Assembly: GCA_000719105.1 (NCBI GenBank)
Contig: JODX01000006.1
Span: 186,001-250,000, forward strand
DNA: 64,000 nt
Direction: 5' to 3'
From: Streptomyces sclerotialus
GTDB taxonomy: Bacteria; Actinomycetota; Actinomycetes; Streptomycetales; Streptomycetaceae
The notes beneath the pieces are model-generated. The model saw only the letters and a program-made list of their open reading frames with translations. It had not been told where the DNA came from and did no database searches. Within the stretch, counting starts at the first letter, position 1. Each line of letters opens with the position of its first letter. Shown piece after piece: positions 8,860 to 18,238 of the stretch. A program made the translations under genes and the position numbers.

Positions 8860-9590
8860 CAGTCCCTCGTCCCGATGGCGTGTCAGGGCCGGCGCGACCA
8901 GCGCCGGCGGCGGAGCGGGGAGCAGCGTGCCCAGGACCACTCCGATGACCACCACCGTGGCGCTCTCCCGGCGCACGATTCCCAGCAGCCGCGCGCGAGT
9001 GGTACCGGTCAGCCGCAGCAGAGCGAACTCCCGTCGGCGCGAGGCGGTGTTATCGCCTGCGTGTTGACGACGGTGAGCGCGGTGCAGGCGATGATCAGGC
9101 CGACCACCACGTGGTTCACCCACGCCGGCGCCCGCTGCTCCGCCACCGGGTCGTCCTCCGCCGACGCGCCGCCGAGCACGGTCCCCGGATATGCACGGGC
9201 CAGCGTGGAGAGCTGGTGCGCGACACCGCCGGAACCGGCCCCGGACGCGGACCGGACCAGTACCGACTGGTCGATGCCCGCGATGGTGTGCGACAGCAGC
9301 AGATCGTGGTCGAAGGTGAGGTCGGCGAAGCCGAGGCCCCGGCCGTACACGGCGATCACCTCGCCGGCGAGGACATCCTCGCGGTCAAGAAGTACCGCGA
9401 GGCCACGGGGGCCGGGCTGCTCCTTGCCGTCGACACCCACGAGGTACCTCCGCGGCGCCGGGTACTCGACCGTCCCGTCCGCGAAGGTGCCGCTCACACC
9501 TGCGTCGACTGGGCAAGTCGGCCCAGCCGCACCAGGTCGACGCCGTCATCACCTCGTCGTCCGCTCGGTTTGCAACGCGCCCGAGGACGA
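8860..9590 (-). pseudogene. Broken FtsX-type ABC transporter permease, C-terminal part
   Basis: On the minus strand, permease-like sequence is spread over three frames. One reads VDLVRLGRLAQSTQV near 9500-9560. It continues one frameshift later as SGTFADGTVEYPAPRRYLVG down to a membrane segment (VVVGLIIACTALTVVNTQA) near 9060. Another frameshift leads into RREFALLRLTGTTRARLLGI and VVVIGVVLGTLLP to about 8870. The RREFALLRLTG segment is characteristic of the last cytoplasmic loop of FtsX/MacB-like permeases. The N-terminal half and the cognate ATPase are missing. The first shift looks like a GT duplication at the Gln-Val-Ser junction. Confidence 0.6.
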
Positions 9591-9747
9591 GCAACCGGCC
9601 ATCGCCGGGAGCGAGATCGTCGGGCGTCCAGCGGCGTCAGCAGCCGATGCACGGGAACCGGAGGCTGTCCCGGGCCCGGGGCGGCCTGTTCAGGGACGTC
9701 CGCCGGCGAGAGCGACAGCAGGTCGCTCGACGCCTCGGCCGTACGTC

Positions 9748-10617
9748 TCACCTGTCCGGTACCGGATCCGGCCGGACAGCGCGGTCGATGCCGGCACGGG
9801 CCGCTTCCAGCTGGGCGGCGAAGGCGATACCGAGGAAGAGCGCGACTGCCGTGAGGTTGGCCCACAGCAGCAGATGCACGGCAGAACCGAACGCCAGCCA
9901 TGTGTAACCCGGTTGGACACGCCGCGGCGACCAGCGGAAAATCACCGCCGAGGCGACCCAGGCCAGCGCGAGGCCCACCGGCACGTCGAGGACGTCCCAC
10001 CACCGCGGTCCGCCGGCCCACCCGCCGCCGGAGAAGTCCGCGACAGCCTCCCCCACCGCCGCGCCGGCGACCAGGACGACGAAACCCAGCACCAGAGGCA
10101 TGCCCGCGGCGAACGCGAGCGCCATCGCCCGCCCGTACTTGCGCAGCGCCGGCCGGTCCCGTTCGATGCCGTAGATCCGGTTGGCGCCGCGTTCTATCTG
10201 CCCCATGGCCGAGGCGAGATTCAACAACGCGAAACCCAGACCCAGCCACAGAGCGAGCGCGCCCCACATGTCACCGCCCGCGGTGTGCCGTGTGGTGTCG
10301 AACACCTCCTCGACCACTTCCTCGCTGGCGCCGGGCACGATCCGGCTCAGCGTCAGCTCGATGACCCGGCCCGCCCCCTCCGTGTGTACGGATGTCGCCA
10401 GCCCGACCAGCACCACCAGACACGGGACCAGCCCCAGCACCATCTGGAAAGCCAGCGCCCGCGCGTTGGTGAAACCGTCCGCGTACCGGAACCGCGCGAA
10501 GGAATCGGCCAGCAACCGCAGGCCGCCGTAGCGGCGCAGGGCCGTGTACGCCTCATCACCGGAGAGTTCCTCTCCGATCATGTCCCTGGTCTCCGGGACG
10601 TGAACAGCGGTTCCCAT
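9748..10617 (-). CDS. YihY/BrkB-family membrane protein, 289 aa, possibly internally shortened
   Basis: The protein has several hydrophobic segments (LAFQMVLGLVPCLVVLVGLA, the region around WGALALWLGLGFALLN, LAFAAGMPLVLGFVVLVAGA) and the family's N-terminal DGFTNARALAFQ region. The ATG at 10617 is preceded by AAGGGGGC at suitable spacing and gives the usual start for this group; longer in-frame extensions have no coding character. Near the C-terminus the sequence jumps from GSAVHLLLW directly to ANLTAVALFLGIAFAAQLEA. Relatives, as I remember them, have about 30 further residues here with a tyrosine-glycine-serine-leucine motif, so an in-frame deletion between two LLLW-like sites is likely. 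The function of the family is unproven. Confidence 0.8.
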   Translation of the reverse strand: MGTAVHVPETRDMIGEELSGDEAYTALRRYGGLRLLADSFARFRYADGFTNARALAFQMVLGLVPCLVVLVGLATSVHTEGAGRVIELTLSRIVPGASEEVVEEVFDTTRHTAGGDMWGALALWLGLGFALLNLASAMGQIERGANRIYGIERDRPALRKYGRAMALAFAAGMPLVLGFVVLVAGAAVGEAVADFSGGGWAGGPRWWDVLDVPVGLALAWVASAVIFRWSPRRVQPGYTWLAFGSAVHLLLWANLTAVALFLGIAFAAQLEAARAGIDRAVRPDPVPDR

Positions 10618-10892
10618 CGTGGGCGCCCCCTTGCTGTCGAACGGCTCCTGCCCTGTCCGGATGCCCCGTCGGCACCGAGCTGTGCAGGGTTGGCAGCGGC
10701 GACCGAAGACGACGGTGACGCCTGCCTGCTCAACCTGGTGAGCCCGCTGCCGAATCACCACACCGCCGGCCGGGCCGCTCATCGGCTGCCGTGCACGGAT
10801 GGGCAAGCAGCCGTACACCCGGTGCGCGAAATGGCACCCGCATCGCGCATAAGCTCGATGATGTCCGCCCCCCGAGAACACCGGAGCCGTAC

Positions 10893-11222
10893 ATGCCCGC
10901 ACAGAGCCTCCCCGACAGCAGTCACGTGGACGTCGTCGACGTGGCCGAGGCGTCACGGTTCGAGGTGCGGGTGGGCGGCGAGACGGTCGGGTACGCGGAC
11001 TACCTGCGTACGGACGCGCTGGTCGTGTACCCCCACACGGTGGTCGACCCGGCGCGCAACGGCCAGGGGCTCGGTTCGACGCTGGCCCGTGCCGTCCTCG
11101 AGGACGCCCGCGAGCGGGGATTGTCGGTGCTGCCCACCTGCCCCTTCATCGCGGCCTGGATGGCACGTCACCCGGAGTACCAGGCGCTGGCCTACCAGAA
11201 CCGGAGCAGGGTCGCCGACTGA
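10893..11222 (+). CDS. Small GNAT-like N-acetyltransferase, 109 aa
   Basis: This is a short, YidJ-like acetyltransferase. It has the strand LVVYPHTVVDPARNGQGLGS, where the R-x-x-G-x-G/A acetyl-CoA pyrophosphate loop is recognisable (ARNGQGLGS), followed by helix TLARAVLEDARERG and a C-terminal segment (PTCPFIAAWMARHPEYQAL) that is the hallmark of this mini-GNAT group. The ATG at 10893 has a GGAG about 7 nt upstream. It stands alone between degraded genes. The acceptor substrate is unknown. Confidence 0.85.
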   Translation: MPAQSLPDSSHVDVVDVAEASRFEVRVGGETVGYADYLRTDALVVYPHTVVDPARNGQGLGSTLARAVLEDARERGLSVLPTCPFIAAWMARHPEYQALAYQNRSRVAD

Positions 11223-11543
11223 ACCGACGCGACGGGTAGCCGTCGGCCGGGCGCTGTCTCTCTGTGCGCCCGAAGTGTCATCCTCGCCACGTGCCGGGCA
11301 GCTGCTCACCGTCACCTCGTACGAAGTGGCCACGCACGGCAGAACGCCACGCCTCACGAGGTGAGACGCGGCGTCGCCCGAGGATACGACCGGGGCGCTG
11401 CGACGACTGCGCTCAAGCGACGACTGGTAGGTCATCGTCAGTACGGAGTGCGGGTGCCTGGTGCGGGGGTCGGCCTCGAGCCGCTGCACGGCCTTGTCGA
11501 GTACCTCTTGCAGAGCCGCCACCGCATCGGGGTCGTCGCAGTC
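11223..11543. other. Intergenic stretch with a coding-like patch on the minus strand
   Basis: No complete gene is visible. On the minus strand, roughly 11405-11540, one frame reads DPDAVAALQEVLDKAVQRLE and then ADPRTRHPHSVLTMTYQSS, which looks like genuine protein sequence, but it has no clear start and runs into Arg/Ser-rich sequence. It may be the tail of another lost gene. Confidence 0.3.
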
Positions 11544-11900
11544 GGCCGGCGTGCCGTCTTCCTCGGCTCCGCCGCCCTGACAGCCGTCCTCACCATGGCC
11601 CTGCGCAAGACCCTGCCGCAGCACGCGCCCACCACGTCCCTCCCGTACCACCACGTGCTGCGCTCCATCGCCCGGCTGGTGCGCACGCATCCCGTCCTGA
11701 TGCGCCGCGGTCTCCACCGGGCGGCGATGTTCGGCGCGTTCTTCGTCGGCGGCGCGGCCGGCTCCCAGCTCGGCTCCGTCGTCCACCACGCCGGTGACTG
11801 GAGCGCGCTCACCGTTCTGGGCGCCGCTCTGCCCCTGGCCGCGCTCCTCTACCGGGCCTTCGAACGGCGGACCCGGGCGAGCGTGGGCGCAGGGCGGTGA
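11544..11900 (+). pseudogene. MFS transporter remnant with large internal deletion
   Basis: The frame reads RRAVFLGSAALTAVLTMAL, LVRTHPVLMRRGLHRAAMFG, then GGAAGSQLGSVVHHAGDW and LTVLGAALPLAALLYRAFER. The first two pieces match the centre of Streptomyces drug/proton MFS proteins (end of helix 6, the central loop and helix 7). The last piece matches the final helices. The ~130-200 residues that should lie between are absent, joined in frame at about MFGAFFV-GGAAGSQ. The N-terminal half is also absent. It cannot form a functional transporter. Confidence 0.6.
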
Positions 11901-11909
11901 ACGCAGCGG

Positions 11910-11952
11910 GCGCCGTCCACAGGGCGCGTCTTCCGCGTGCTGTGGACGGCGC
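11910..11952. terminator. Hairpin between MFS remnant and YoaK-like gene
   Basis: Arms gcgccgtccacag (11910-11922) and ctgtggacggcgc (11940-11952) pair perfectly over 13 bp with a 17-nt loop. It lies between two converging reading frames and probably ends transcription of the minus-strand YoaK gene. Confidence 0.6.
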
Positions 11953-12003
11953 TCGGGCCGCGTCGTCGTCGATCGTCGACCGGACGTCGACCGTCGACCG
12001 GAC

Positions 12004-12741
12004 TCACGTCTGCGGTCTGGTCCAGGCGGGCTCGGAGGCCGACAGGCGATGGGCGGCGATCGACGTCACCACGAGCAGCACCAGGACCAGCACCAGGATG
12101 AGGAGGAGCTCGGCGTGCCGCAGCAGCAGGCCGCCGACGAGGGCCCCGAGGAACATGGCGAGGACGGAGAGGATGCGCCGGCCGGGCCGCGGGGTCGCTC
12201 CGCCGGCCGGCGCGGAGTCCGCGGCCAGTCCCGTCAGGGTGAGGGTCAGGACGGTCGTGGTCAGGTCCGGCACTGCGAGGCGCCGGGCGACCGCGTTCTG
12301 CAGGCCCATGGCGATGCCCAGGAGCACGATGAGGGTGTACCGGACCGGGCTGTTCACCTCGCCGTCCGCGACCGCGACCGCGATCACGGTTCCGGCGACC
12401 AGTACGGCCTGGACGGCCGTCGTCGCGGTCAGCAGCCGGCCGCGGTGTGCCGCGAACCGGGTGCCGAACCGTCCACCCGTCAGGGCTCCGGCCAGGAACG
12501 ACACCATCGAGACGAGGGACGCGGTCACGGACAGGCCCGGCGCGCCCGCCAGGGCGAAGCCCAGGAAGACCACGTTGCCGGTCATGTTGGCGACGAAGAC
12601 CCGCCCGAGCGCCAGGTAGCTCACGGCGTCGACGAGACCGGTGACCACCGTCAGCACCAGCATCAGCGGCGGCAGGGGCCCGTGGCGGTCCTCCTTCGGC
12701 GGTACCAGTGTGTGGGCCACGTCAGTCAGCAGCCTGCGCAT
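12004..12741 (-). CDS. YoaK/DUF1275 family membrane protein, 245 aa
   Basis: The family signature is near the N-terminus: LTVVTGLVDAVSYLALG followed by FVANMTGNVVFLGFALAG. About six hydrophobic segments follow (for example LVSMVSFLAGALTGGRFG, YTLIVLLGIAMGLQNA, LLLILVLVLVLLVVTSIAA). The ATG at 12741 is chosen because AGGAAAGGA lies 6-7 nt upstream and homologues begin with MRRLLxD. Its start overlaps the end of the DoxX gene by 20 nt, so the two are co-transcribed. The function of DUF1275 proteins is unknown; most are annotated as permease-like. Confidence 0.88.
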   Translation of the reverse strand: MRRLLTDVAHTLVPPKEDRHGPLPPLMLVLTVVTGLVDAVSYLALGRVFVANMTGNVVFLGFALAGAPGLSVTASLVSMVSFLAGALTGGRFGTRFAAHRGRLLTATTAVQAVLVAGTVIAVAVADGEVNSPVRYTLIVLLGIAMGLQNAVARRLAVPDLTTTVLTLTLTGLAADSAPAGGATPRPGRRILSVLAMFLGALVGGLLLRHAELLLILVLVLVLLVVTSIAAHRLSASEPAWTRPQT

Positions 12742-13255
12742 GCGGTGTCCTTTCCTGCTCGTTCTCACCGCGGGCGGGCGCCGTCAGCACCCTACGGGTG
12801 AGCAGCCCGCTGACCGGGCCGAGCACGATCGCCGCGACGGAGACCCACAGCGGCCACTCGGTCGGCCCGAGGACGTGGTCGAGCGACCACCGGCCCGGGC
12901 CGGTGAGGGCGAGGGCGGCGGATACGACGACGAGGACCAGCGGGTACTCGTAGCCGTCGTTCTGGACCCAGAGCCCCTTGTGCCACTTGACGGTGCCGGC
13001 CACCGTCATCACCCCCATGGCGGCCATCGCCGCCGCGGGAGTGAGGAGGCCGGCCGCCAGGAACAGGCCGGCACCGATCTGGCCGCCGCCCGCGGCGAGC
13101 GCGGTGAGCGTACCGCCGCGGAATCCGTCGCGGCGGAACTCTTCCGTCCCGCCCGCCAGTCCGTTGCCGCCCAGCCGGAAACTGACCTTCTGAACTCCGT
13201 GTCCGGCGATGAGCAGTCCCACCACCAGCCGGAGCACCAACAGTCCGTTGTCCAT
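12722..13255 (-). CDS. DoxX-family membrane protein, 177 aa
   Basis: This is a DoxX protein of four main transmembrane segments: LLVLRLVVGLLIAGHGVQKV, GGGQIGAGLFLAAGLLTPAA, the KWHKGLWVQNDGYEYPLVLV region, and a final hydrophobic stretch WVSVAAIVLGPVSGLL. The GHGVQK and GYEYPL motifs are typical. The start at 13255 has AAGG just upstream. DoxX proteins are linked to redox or thiol stress in other actinobacteria, but no role is proven. It overlaps the downstream YoaK gene and follows the isochorismatase-like gene after a gap of 57 bp. Confidence 0.9.
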   Translation of the reverse strand: MDNGLLVLRLVVGLLIAGHGVQKVSFRLGGNGLAGGTEEFRRDGFRGGTLTALAAGGGQIGAGLFLAAGLLTPAAAMAAMGVMTVAGTVKWHKGLWVQNDGYEYPLVLVVVSAALALTGPGRWSLDHVLGPTEWPLWVSVAAIVLGPVSGLLTRRVLTAPARGENEQERTPHAQAAD

Positions 13256-13312
13256 TGCCTTGTCTGCCTGTCCCTGACGCCCGTACTCAACCGTTCAACC
13301 GTGGGAAGCGGC

Positions 13313-13975
13313 TCAGCCGGCGGCGTGCTCGCCGATGAAGGCCTGCGCGTAGACGAGGCCGAGGCCGTAGGTGCCGCCGTGCTCCTTCACGACGCCCGTC
13401 GTGGCGGCGTACGTCTCCTCACGGGCCCAGTCGCGCTGGAGCTCCAGGAGCACCTGCACCCAGGTCACCGGGACGGCCCCGGCCTGGATCATGCGCTGGA
13501 CGGCGTGCTCGTGGGCCTGCGGGCTGACGCCGCCGGACGCGTCGGTGACGACGTACACCTCGTAGCCCTGGGCGAGGGCGGAGAGGGTGGGCAGGACGAC
13601 GCAGACCTCGGTCCACAGGCCGGCGAGGACGAGCTTCTTGCGGTCGGTCGCCTTCACCGCGTCGACGAAGGCGGTGTCCTCCCAGGCGTTCATCGAGGTA
13701 CGGTCGACGATCTTCTGGTCGGGGAAGACGTCCGCCAGCTGCGGCATGATCGGCCCGGAGAAGGACTCGGCGGCCACGGTGCTCAGCACGACCGGGACGT
13801 CGAACGCCTTGGCGGCCTTGGCCAGGCCGACGGTCGCGTTGATGATCGCGGTGCGGTCGCCGCTGCCCGTGCCGAAGAACATCTGCGGCTGGTGGTCCAC
13901 GAACAGCACCGCGCAGTTGTCGGGGGTGAGCAGGTCGGGGCTGGGGGACGCGGTGACCTCGGCGATGTTGACCAC
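13313..13975 (-). CDS. Isochorismatase-like (YcaC-type) hydrolase, 220 aa
   Basis: Isochorismatase-fold cysteine hydrolase. The catalytic Asp lies in CAVLFVDHQPQMFF and the nucleophile Cys in LAGLWTEVCVVLPTL, with the cis-peptide region before it as in YcaC and nicotinamidases. The length (220 aa) is normal for YcaC. The GTG at 13975 is preferred over a 47-codon longer frame because GAAAGG lies upstream and the extension is Arg/Pro-rich. The amidohydrolase gene upstream ends 106 bp before it on the same strand, so the two may be co-expressed. The substrate is unknown; amides or hydroxamates are plausible. Confidence 0.9.
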   Translation of the reverse strand: MVNIAEVTASPSPDLLTPDNCAVLFVDHQPQMFFGTGSGDRTAIINATVGLAKAAKAFDVPVVLSTVAAESFSGPIMPQLADVFPDQKIVDRTSMNAWEDTAFVDAVKATDRKKLVLAGLWTEVCVVLPTLSALAQGYEVYVVTDASGGVSPQAHEHAVQRMIQAGAVPVTWVQVLLELQRDWAREETYAATTGVVKEHGGTYGLGLVYAQAFIGEHAAG

Positions 13976-14081
13976 GAGTGTGCCTTTCGGTGGTGATGGA
14001 TGGTGACGGCCACGGACGGTCGTCCGCGACCTGGGGGAGCTGGTCCTGGGGCCAGGGCGGTGAAGGGGGAGTCGCCTGGGC

Positions 14082-15965
14082 TCAGAGGGAGAAGCAGGGG
14101 TCGAGGACCGCCGCACTGCCGGTCTCGGGGACGAGGCCGCGGCGGGCGCGCCACTGGCGGTGCAGTTCCGATTCCGCGGCGGCCTCGCCGAGCAGTTCGG
14201 CCTGGCGGGCGCCCGACGGGGCCGCGACCGGTGTCGCCCGGTAACCGCCGTAGTGCGCCACCGGGCTCCATCCGGGGGTCACCGGAGGCAGCGCCTCGTC
14301 GATGCCCTCGTATTCGCCGGCGGCGTAGACGATGCGGCCGCCCACGACCGTCAGCAGGGCCTCGATGTGCGGGATCTCCGCGTCGGACACGGAGAAGTAG
14401 TCCTCCGACAGCACGGTGAGGTCACCGAGGAAGCCCGGGCGCAGTACGCCCTTGAGGTCCTCCTCGCCGGTCAGTGCGGCCCCGGCCGTGGTGAACATCT
14501 CCAGTGCCGTCTCCCGGTCGACCCGGTTGTGCGGCGGACGGATCGTGAGGTCGCCGACCGTACGGCCGGTGACCAGCCAGTGCAGGGCGATCCACGGGTT
14601 GTACGAGGAGACGCGGGTGGCGTCGGTGCCGGCCGCGACGGTCAGGCCCCGGCCCAGCATGGCGCGGATCGGCGGGGCGTCCGCGGCGGCACCGGGACCG
14701 TAACGGCGCACGAACGCCTCGCCCTGGAAGGACAGCCGGTTCTGCACCGACATGGCGCCGCCGAGTGCGACGACGCGGTCGAGGCTGTCCGCGGACACGG
14801 TCTCCGCGTGGTCGAACAGCCACCGGTTCCCGCCCGGGAAGAGGCCCTCCGCGGCGAGCTTCTCGAACACGGCCAGGTCGCGGCGGATGGTCTCGTCGTA
14901 GGTGGCGTGGAGCCGGAAGCCCCAGCCGTTCTCCATGAGCAGGCGGACCGCCTTCTCGAACTCCGCCTCGTAACCGGACGCGAGGTCCGGGCGCGGCTGG
15001 GCGAAGTTCTCGAAGTCCGCCGCCGCCCAGGTGAGGTTCTCCCCGGCACCGTTGAGGCGCAGCCATTCGTCGCCGTCCTCGGGGCGGACCATGCCGATCC
15101 AGCGGGCGAGGTCGTCGATCTCCTGGCCCGCCGTCTGCGGGAAGAGGTGGTAGGCGATACGCAGGGACAGCTCGCCGTCCCGGGCCAGTTCCGCGACCGT
15201 CTCGTAGTTCTCGGGGAAGTTCTGGAACCCGCCCGCCGCGTCGATCGCCGAGGTGAGCCCGAACCGGTTCAGTTCCCGCAGGAAGTGACGGGTGGACGTC
15301 TTCCTGTGTTCCTCGTCCAGTACCGGTGCCCTGGCCAGGGTGGAGTAGAGGATCAGGGCACTCGGGGCGGCCAGCAGCATGCCCGTGGGTGCACCGTCGC
15401 GCCCCCGTACGATCTGACCGCCGCGGGGGTCGGGGGTGTCCTTGTCGTAGCCCACCGCCTTGAGTGCCGCGCGGTTGAGGATCGCGGACTGGTAGAGGTG
15501 CAGGACGAACACCGGGGTGTCGGGTGCGGCGGCGTTCAGCTCGGCGACGGTGGGCAGCCGTCGTTCGGCGAACTGCTCGGCGGACCAGCCGCCGACCACC
15601 CGTACCCACTGCCCCCTGGGCGTACGGGCCGCCTGCTCGCGCAGCACGGCCAGGCCCTCGCGCAGGGTGCGGACACCGTCCCAGCGCAGCTCCAGCACGT
15701 AGTTGAGCCCGCCGCGGATCACGTGCAGGTGGGCGTCGTTGAGGCCGGGGATCATCCGGCGGCCGAGTGCGTCGACCACTCTCGTGGCGGGACCGACCTG
15801 GCCGGCGACGTCCTTGTCGTCGCCGACGGCGGTGATGACTCCGTCGCGGATGGCGATCGCCCCGGCCTGCGGGAGGCGGGGGTCACCGGTGTGGATCTTG
15901 GCGTTGCGGACGACGAGGTCCGCCGCGTCGTCGGTGGCGCGGGGAACCAGCCCGCCGACCGGCAT
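14082..15965 (-). CDS. Amidohydrolase, YtcJ-like, 627 aa
   Basis: Metal-dependent amidohydrolase of the YtcJ/N-substituted formamide deformylase group. The N-terminal beta-sandwich starts DLVVRNAKIHTGDP; the metal motif is PGLNDAHLHVIRGG. Further ligand regions are GFRLHATYDETIRRD, WLFDHAETV and the catalytic Asp in VAAGTDATRVSSYNPW. The C-terminal strand region is GFLGDLTVLSEDYF. The ATG at 15965 follows AAAGGTGTCC at a suitable distance. No signal peptide is visible, so it is cytoplasmic. The neighbouring isochorismatase-like hydrolase on the same strand suggests a small catabolic pair acting on amide-type compounds; that is inference. Confidence 0.9.
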   Translation of the reverse strand: MPVGGLVPRATDDAADLVVRNAKIHTGDPRLPQAGAIAIRDGVITAVGDDKDVAGQVGPATRVVDALGRRMIPGLNDAHLHVIRGGLNYVLELRWDGVRTLREGLAVLREQAARTPRGQWVRVVGGWSAEQFAERRLPTVAELNAAAPDTPVFVLHLYQSAILNRAALKAVGYDKDTPDPRGGQIVRGRDGAPTGMLLAAPSALILYSTLARAPVLDEEHRKTSTRHFLRELNRFGLTSAIDAAGGFQNFPENYETVAELARDGELSLRIAYHLFPQTAGQEIDDLARWIGMVRPEDGDEWLRLNGAGENLTWAAADFENFAQPRPDLASGYEAEFEKAVRLLMENGWGFRLHATYDETIRRDLAVFEKLAAEGLFPGGNRWLFDHAETVSADSLDRVVALGGAMSVQNRLSFQGEAFVRRYGPGAAADAPPIRAMLGRGLTVAAGTDATRVSSYNPWIALHWLVTGRTVGDLTIRPPHNRVDRETALEMFTTAGAALTGEEDLKGVLRPGFLGDLTVLSEDYFSVSDAEIPHIEALLTVVGGRIVYAAGEYEGIDEALPPVTPGWSPVAHYGGYRATPVAAPSGARQAELLGEAAAESELHRQWRARRGLVPETGSAAVLDPCFSL

Positions 15966-16177
15966 CGTGGACACCTTTCGACAACCTCCTGCGGGGCGTA
16001 CTGCGTGGACTGCGTGGGATGCGTGCGGGACTTCCGCCCGTCTGGGCCGCAACCGGTCCGCGGCTGCTGCGCTCTGACGCTAGGTCAGGCCGTACCGGCC
16101 CGGTTTCTGATCGGCGCACTGACGGTTGCCCGACAGCGCACGGCACCGGACGGCCCTCTCGCGAGTCGGCGGCCAAC

Positions 16178-16227
16178 ACGGAAGCCGCGCGGACACTCCC
16201 TCTCCGGGTGGTCCGCGCGGCTTCCGT
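16178..16227 (-). terminator. Strong 17-bp hairpin after LtrA-like gene
   Basis: Arms 16178-16194 (acggaagccgcgcggac) and 16211-16227 are perfect inverted repeats of 17 bp with a 16-nt loop. They lie 12 bp beyond the stop of the LtrA-like gene, the only gene reading into it from that side. Confidence 0.8.
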
Positions 16228-16238
16228 ATGCGGTGATG

Positions 16239-17504
16239 TCAGGTCCGTCGTCGCGTGGTGACCACCACCGTGACCAGCACTCCCAGGAGCACACCGGCAA
16301 GGAGCGCCGGCTGGGGGGACCATGCGGCCAGCAGTACTCCGACTGCGGTGACGGCGAACGGGATGCCTTCGGCCGTCCGTCTCTGGTGCGGCCGCAGGTG
16401 TACCGCCCACACGGTGAGCAGGAAGACGGCGGCCGGGACGGTGACCGCCAGCGCGGCACTCACTGACGAGGTGCCGTGAGGGCGCGTGAGGTGATCGGCG
16501 TACGCGGCCAGGCCCGCTCCCTCGGCGGTGGCCGAAGCGAAGATCAGGTAGTGGCCGTAGGCCCAGGGGAAGCGTCTGCGGTGCGCCTGGTGCGTGGTGG
16601 CGAGCAGAGTGTGTGCGGGCCCGGTGAAGTACAGCCACCACATGGCGAAGGCCGTCAGCAGACCGCCGGCGGCCAGCGCGTACAGCGCACCGGTGCCTTG
16701 ATGCCGGTCGAACGCTCCCCGGACGGCGACGGTGGCGGCCGCGACGGACTCACCGAGCACGATGAGGGTGAACAGCTCATAGCGCTCGGCGATGTGGCGC
16801 GGATGCCAGGGAGTCATTCCGGCGGACTGCGCCCACACGGGGACCAGGACCTCCGCGAGGATCATCACGGCGATGCCCGGCAGCCGGGCCTGCTCCGGCG
16901 CGAACAGCAGGCCGACCCAGCCGATCTGACAGACCGTCACCCCGGTGGCGAAGCGGAAGGCGGTCCGGCGCCGGGCGGGGTCGGCGAGTCCGGCCCGCAG
17001 CCACAGGGAGGCCAGTGCCGTGCGCAGCACCACGTATCCCAGCGTGATGATGAGCAGGTCCCCCTCGTGGAAGGCGCGGCCGACGCCTGCTGCGAGGACG
17101 AGGGATCCGGTGATCTGCGCCAGCACCGTCAGCCGGTAGGGGGTGTCGTCGGGGTCGTAGGCGGAGGCGAACCAGGTGAAGTTCATCCAGGCCCACCAGA
17201 TGGTGAAGAAGACCAGCGCGAAGCGCAGGGTCCCGGAGCCGTGGTGCCCGTGCGAGAGCGACTCGTGCAGACCCTCCGAGGCCTGTGCCACGGCGACGAC
17301 GAAGCACAGGTCGAAGAAGAGTTCCAGTGGGGTGGCGGACCGGTGTGCCTCTACGGGGTCACGGCCCGTCATGGTGTGCTGCCGTCGCCGTACGGCCGGG
17401 ATCGCGACCGTACGGAGGGCGCTGGCGCGGCCCGGCGGAGGGCTCCCCGGGCCACCCGTCTCCGGGCCCACGGCCACCACGTCCGCCTGTTCGTCCATGC
17501 TCAT
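16239..17504 (-). CDS. Low temperature requirement protein A (LtrA) family, 421 aa
   Basis: The family signature begins after a ~50-residue hydrophilic N-terminus: HRSATPLELFFDLCFVVAVA, then FFTIWWAWMNFTWFASAYD and HIAERYELFTLIVLGESVAA. Around ten to twelve hydrophobic helices are visible. The start at 17504 (MSMDEQ) follows GAGGAACG. LtrA family members are integral membrane proteins of unclear function, first noted in Listeria for growth in the cold. It is monocistronic, with a strong terminator directly downstream and the broken dps gene divergent upstream. Confidence 0.92.
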   Translation of the reverse strand: MSMDEQADVVAVGPETGGPGSPPPGRASALRTVAIPAVRRRQHTMTGRDPVEAHRSATPLELFFDLCFVVAVAQASEGLHESLSHGHHGSGTLRFALVFFTIWWAWMNFTWFASAYDPDDTPYRLTVLAQITGSLVLAAGVGRAFHEGDLLIITLGYVVLRTALASLWLRAGLADPARRRTAFRFATGVTVCQIGWVGLLFAPEQARLPGIAVMILAEVLVPVWAQSAGMTPWHPRHIAERYELFTLIVLGESVAAATVAVRGAFDRHQGTGALYALAAGGLLTAFAMWWLYFTGPAHTLLATTHQAHRRRFPWAYGHYLIFASATAEGAGLAAYADHLTRPHGTSSVSAALAVTVPAAVFLLTVWAVHLRPHQRRTAEGIPFAVTAVGVLLAAWSPQPALLAGVLLGVLVTVVVTTRRRT

Positions 17505-17741
17505 CGCCGTTCCTCGTTCCGCCCGTCGCCCGGGCGCGGTTGCCCCGCCGACGCTAGGGCCGCTGCGGGACGGTACGAGTCCGCCGGTGCACGAGCGCTT
17601 GACCAGGAGTGCACGCCCATGACGGGCATCGGGATCCGTGCGCTGTCGGGCACCCTCGCATGCGCTCCGGAGCAAGGCGACGTCACCGCCCCGCCCAGCG
17701 TCACCCGGGTACACACAGCACGGCACCGCAGGAGGCGGATC

Positions 17742-18205
17742 ATGACCACCAGCTCCCGGAACGTGAGCGGCAGCCGGCCGTGGCTGCACCAGAAGGGCGA
17801 GGTGATCCAGGACTTCGGGACCGTCAAGCAGTTCCCGCTCGGCCTGTCGTACGAGGCCCGCTGGACAAGCACGCAGGCGAGCAGCTCGAACTGATCGACG
17901 CCATGGCGAACGCGTCCAGTCACTCGGCGGCGTCGCGGTGGGCGACCCCCCAGCACGTCGCGGAGACCACGTCGATCCCGCGGCCCCCGGACGGTGCGGA
18001 GGAGGTGCCGGCGATGCTGTCCCGGCTGCTGGAGGCCCACGAGACCATCCTCGTCGACGCCCACGACGCCGCCGCACGCACCGCCGCGCCGGGCGACGAC
18101 GGCACCAACGACCTGTTCGTCTCCCAGGTGATCAGGACCGGCGAGCTGCCATCCTGGTTTCTGGCCGAGCACCTGGTCGACACTCCCCTCGTCCGGTCCC
18201 AAACC
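17742..18205 (+). pseudogene. Broken Dps-family ferritin-like gene
   Basis: The 5' end is intact: the ATG at 17742 is preceded by ggagg (17731-17735), and the protein begins MTTSSRNVSGSRPWLHQKGE with VKQFPLGLSYEAR. At 17860 the sequence jumps, with a frame change, to LDKHAGEQLELID, so the segment with the Dps ferroxidase His/Trp region is deleted. Further shifts occur inside ERVQSLGGVAVGDP, which sits in yet another frame. The C-terminal half then reads HVAETTSIPRPPDGAEEVPA and WFLAEHLVDTPLVRS without a proper stop. DNA protection by this copy is impossible. Confidence 0.75.
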
Positions 18206-18238
18206 GGCCGCCGATCGCTGCGTGAGCGGGAGCGGACG

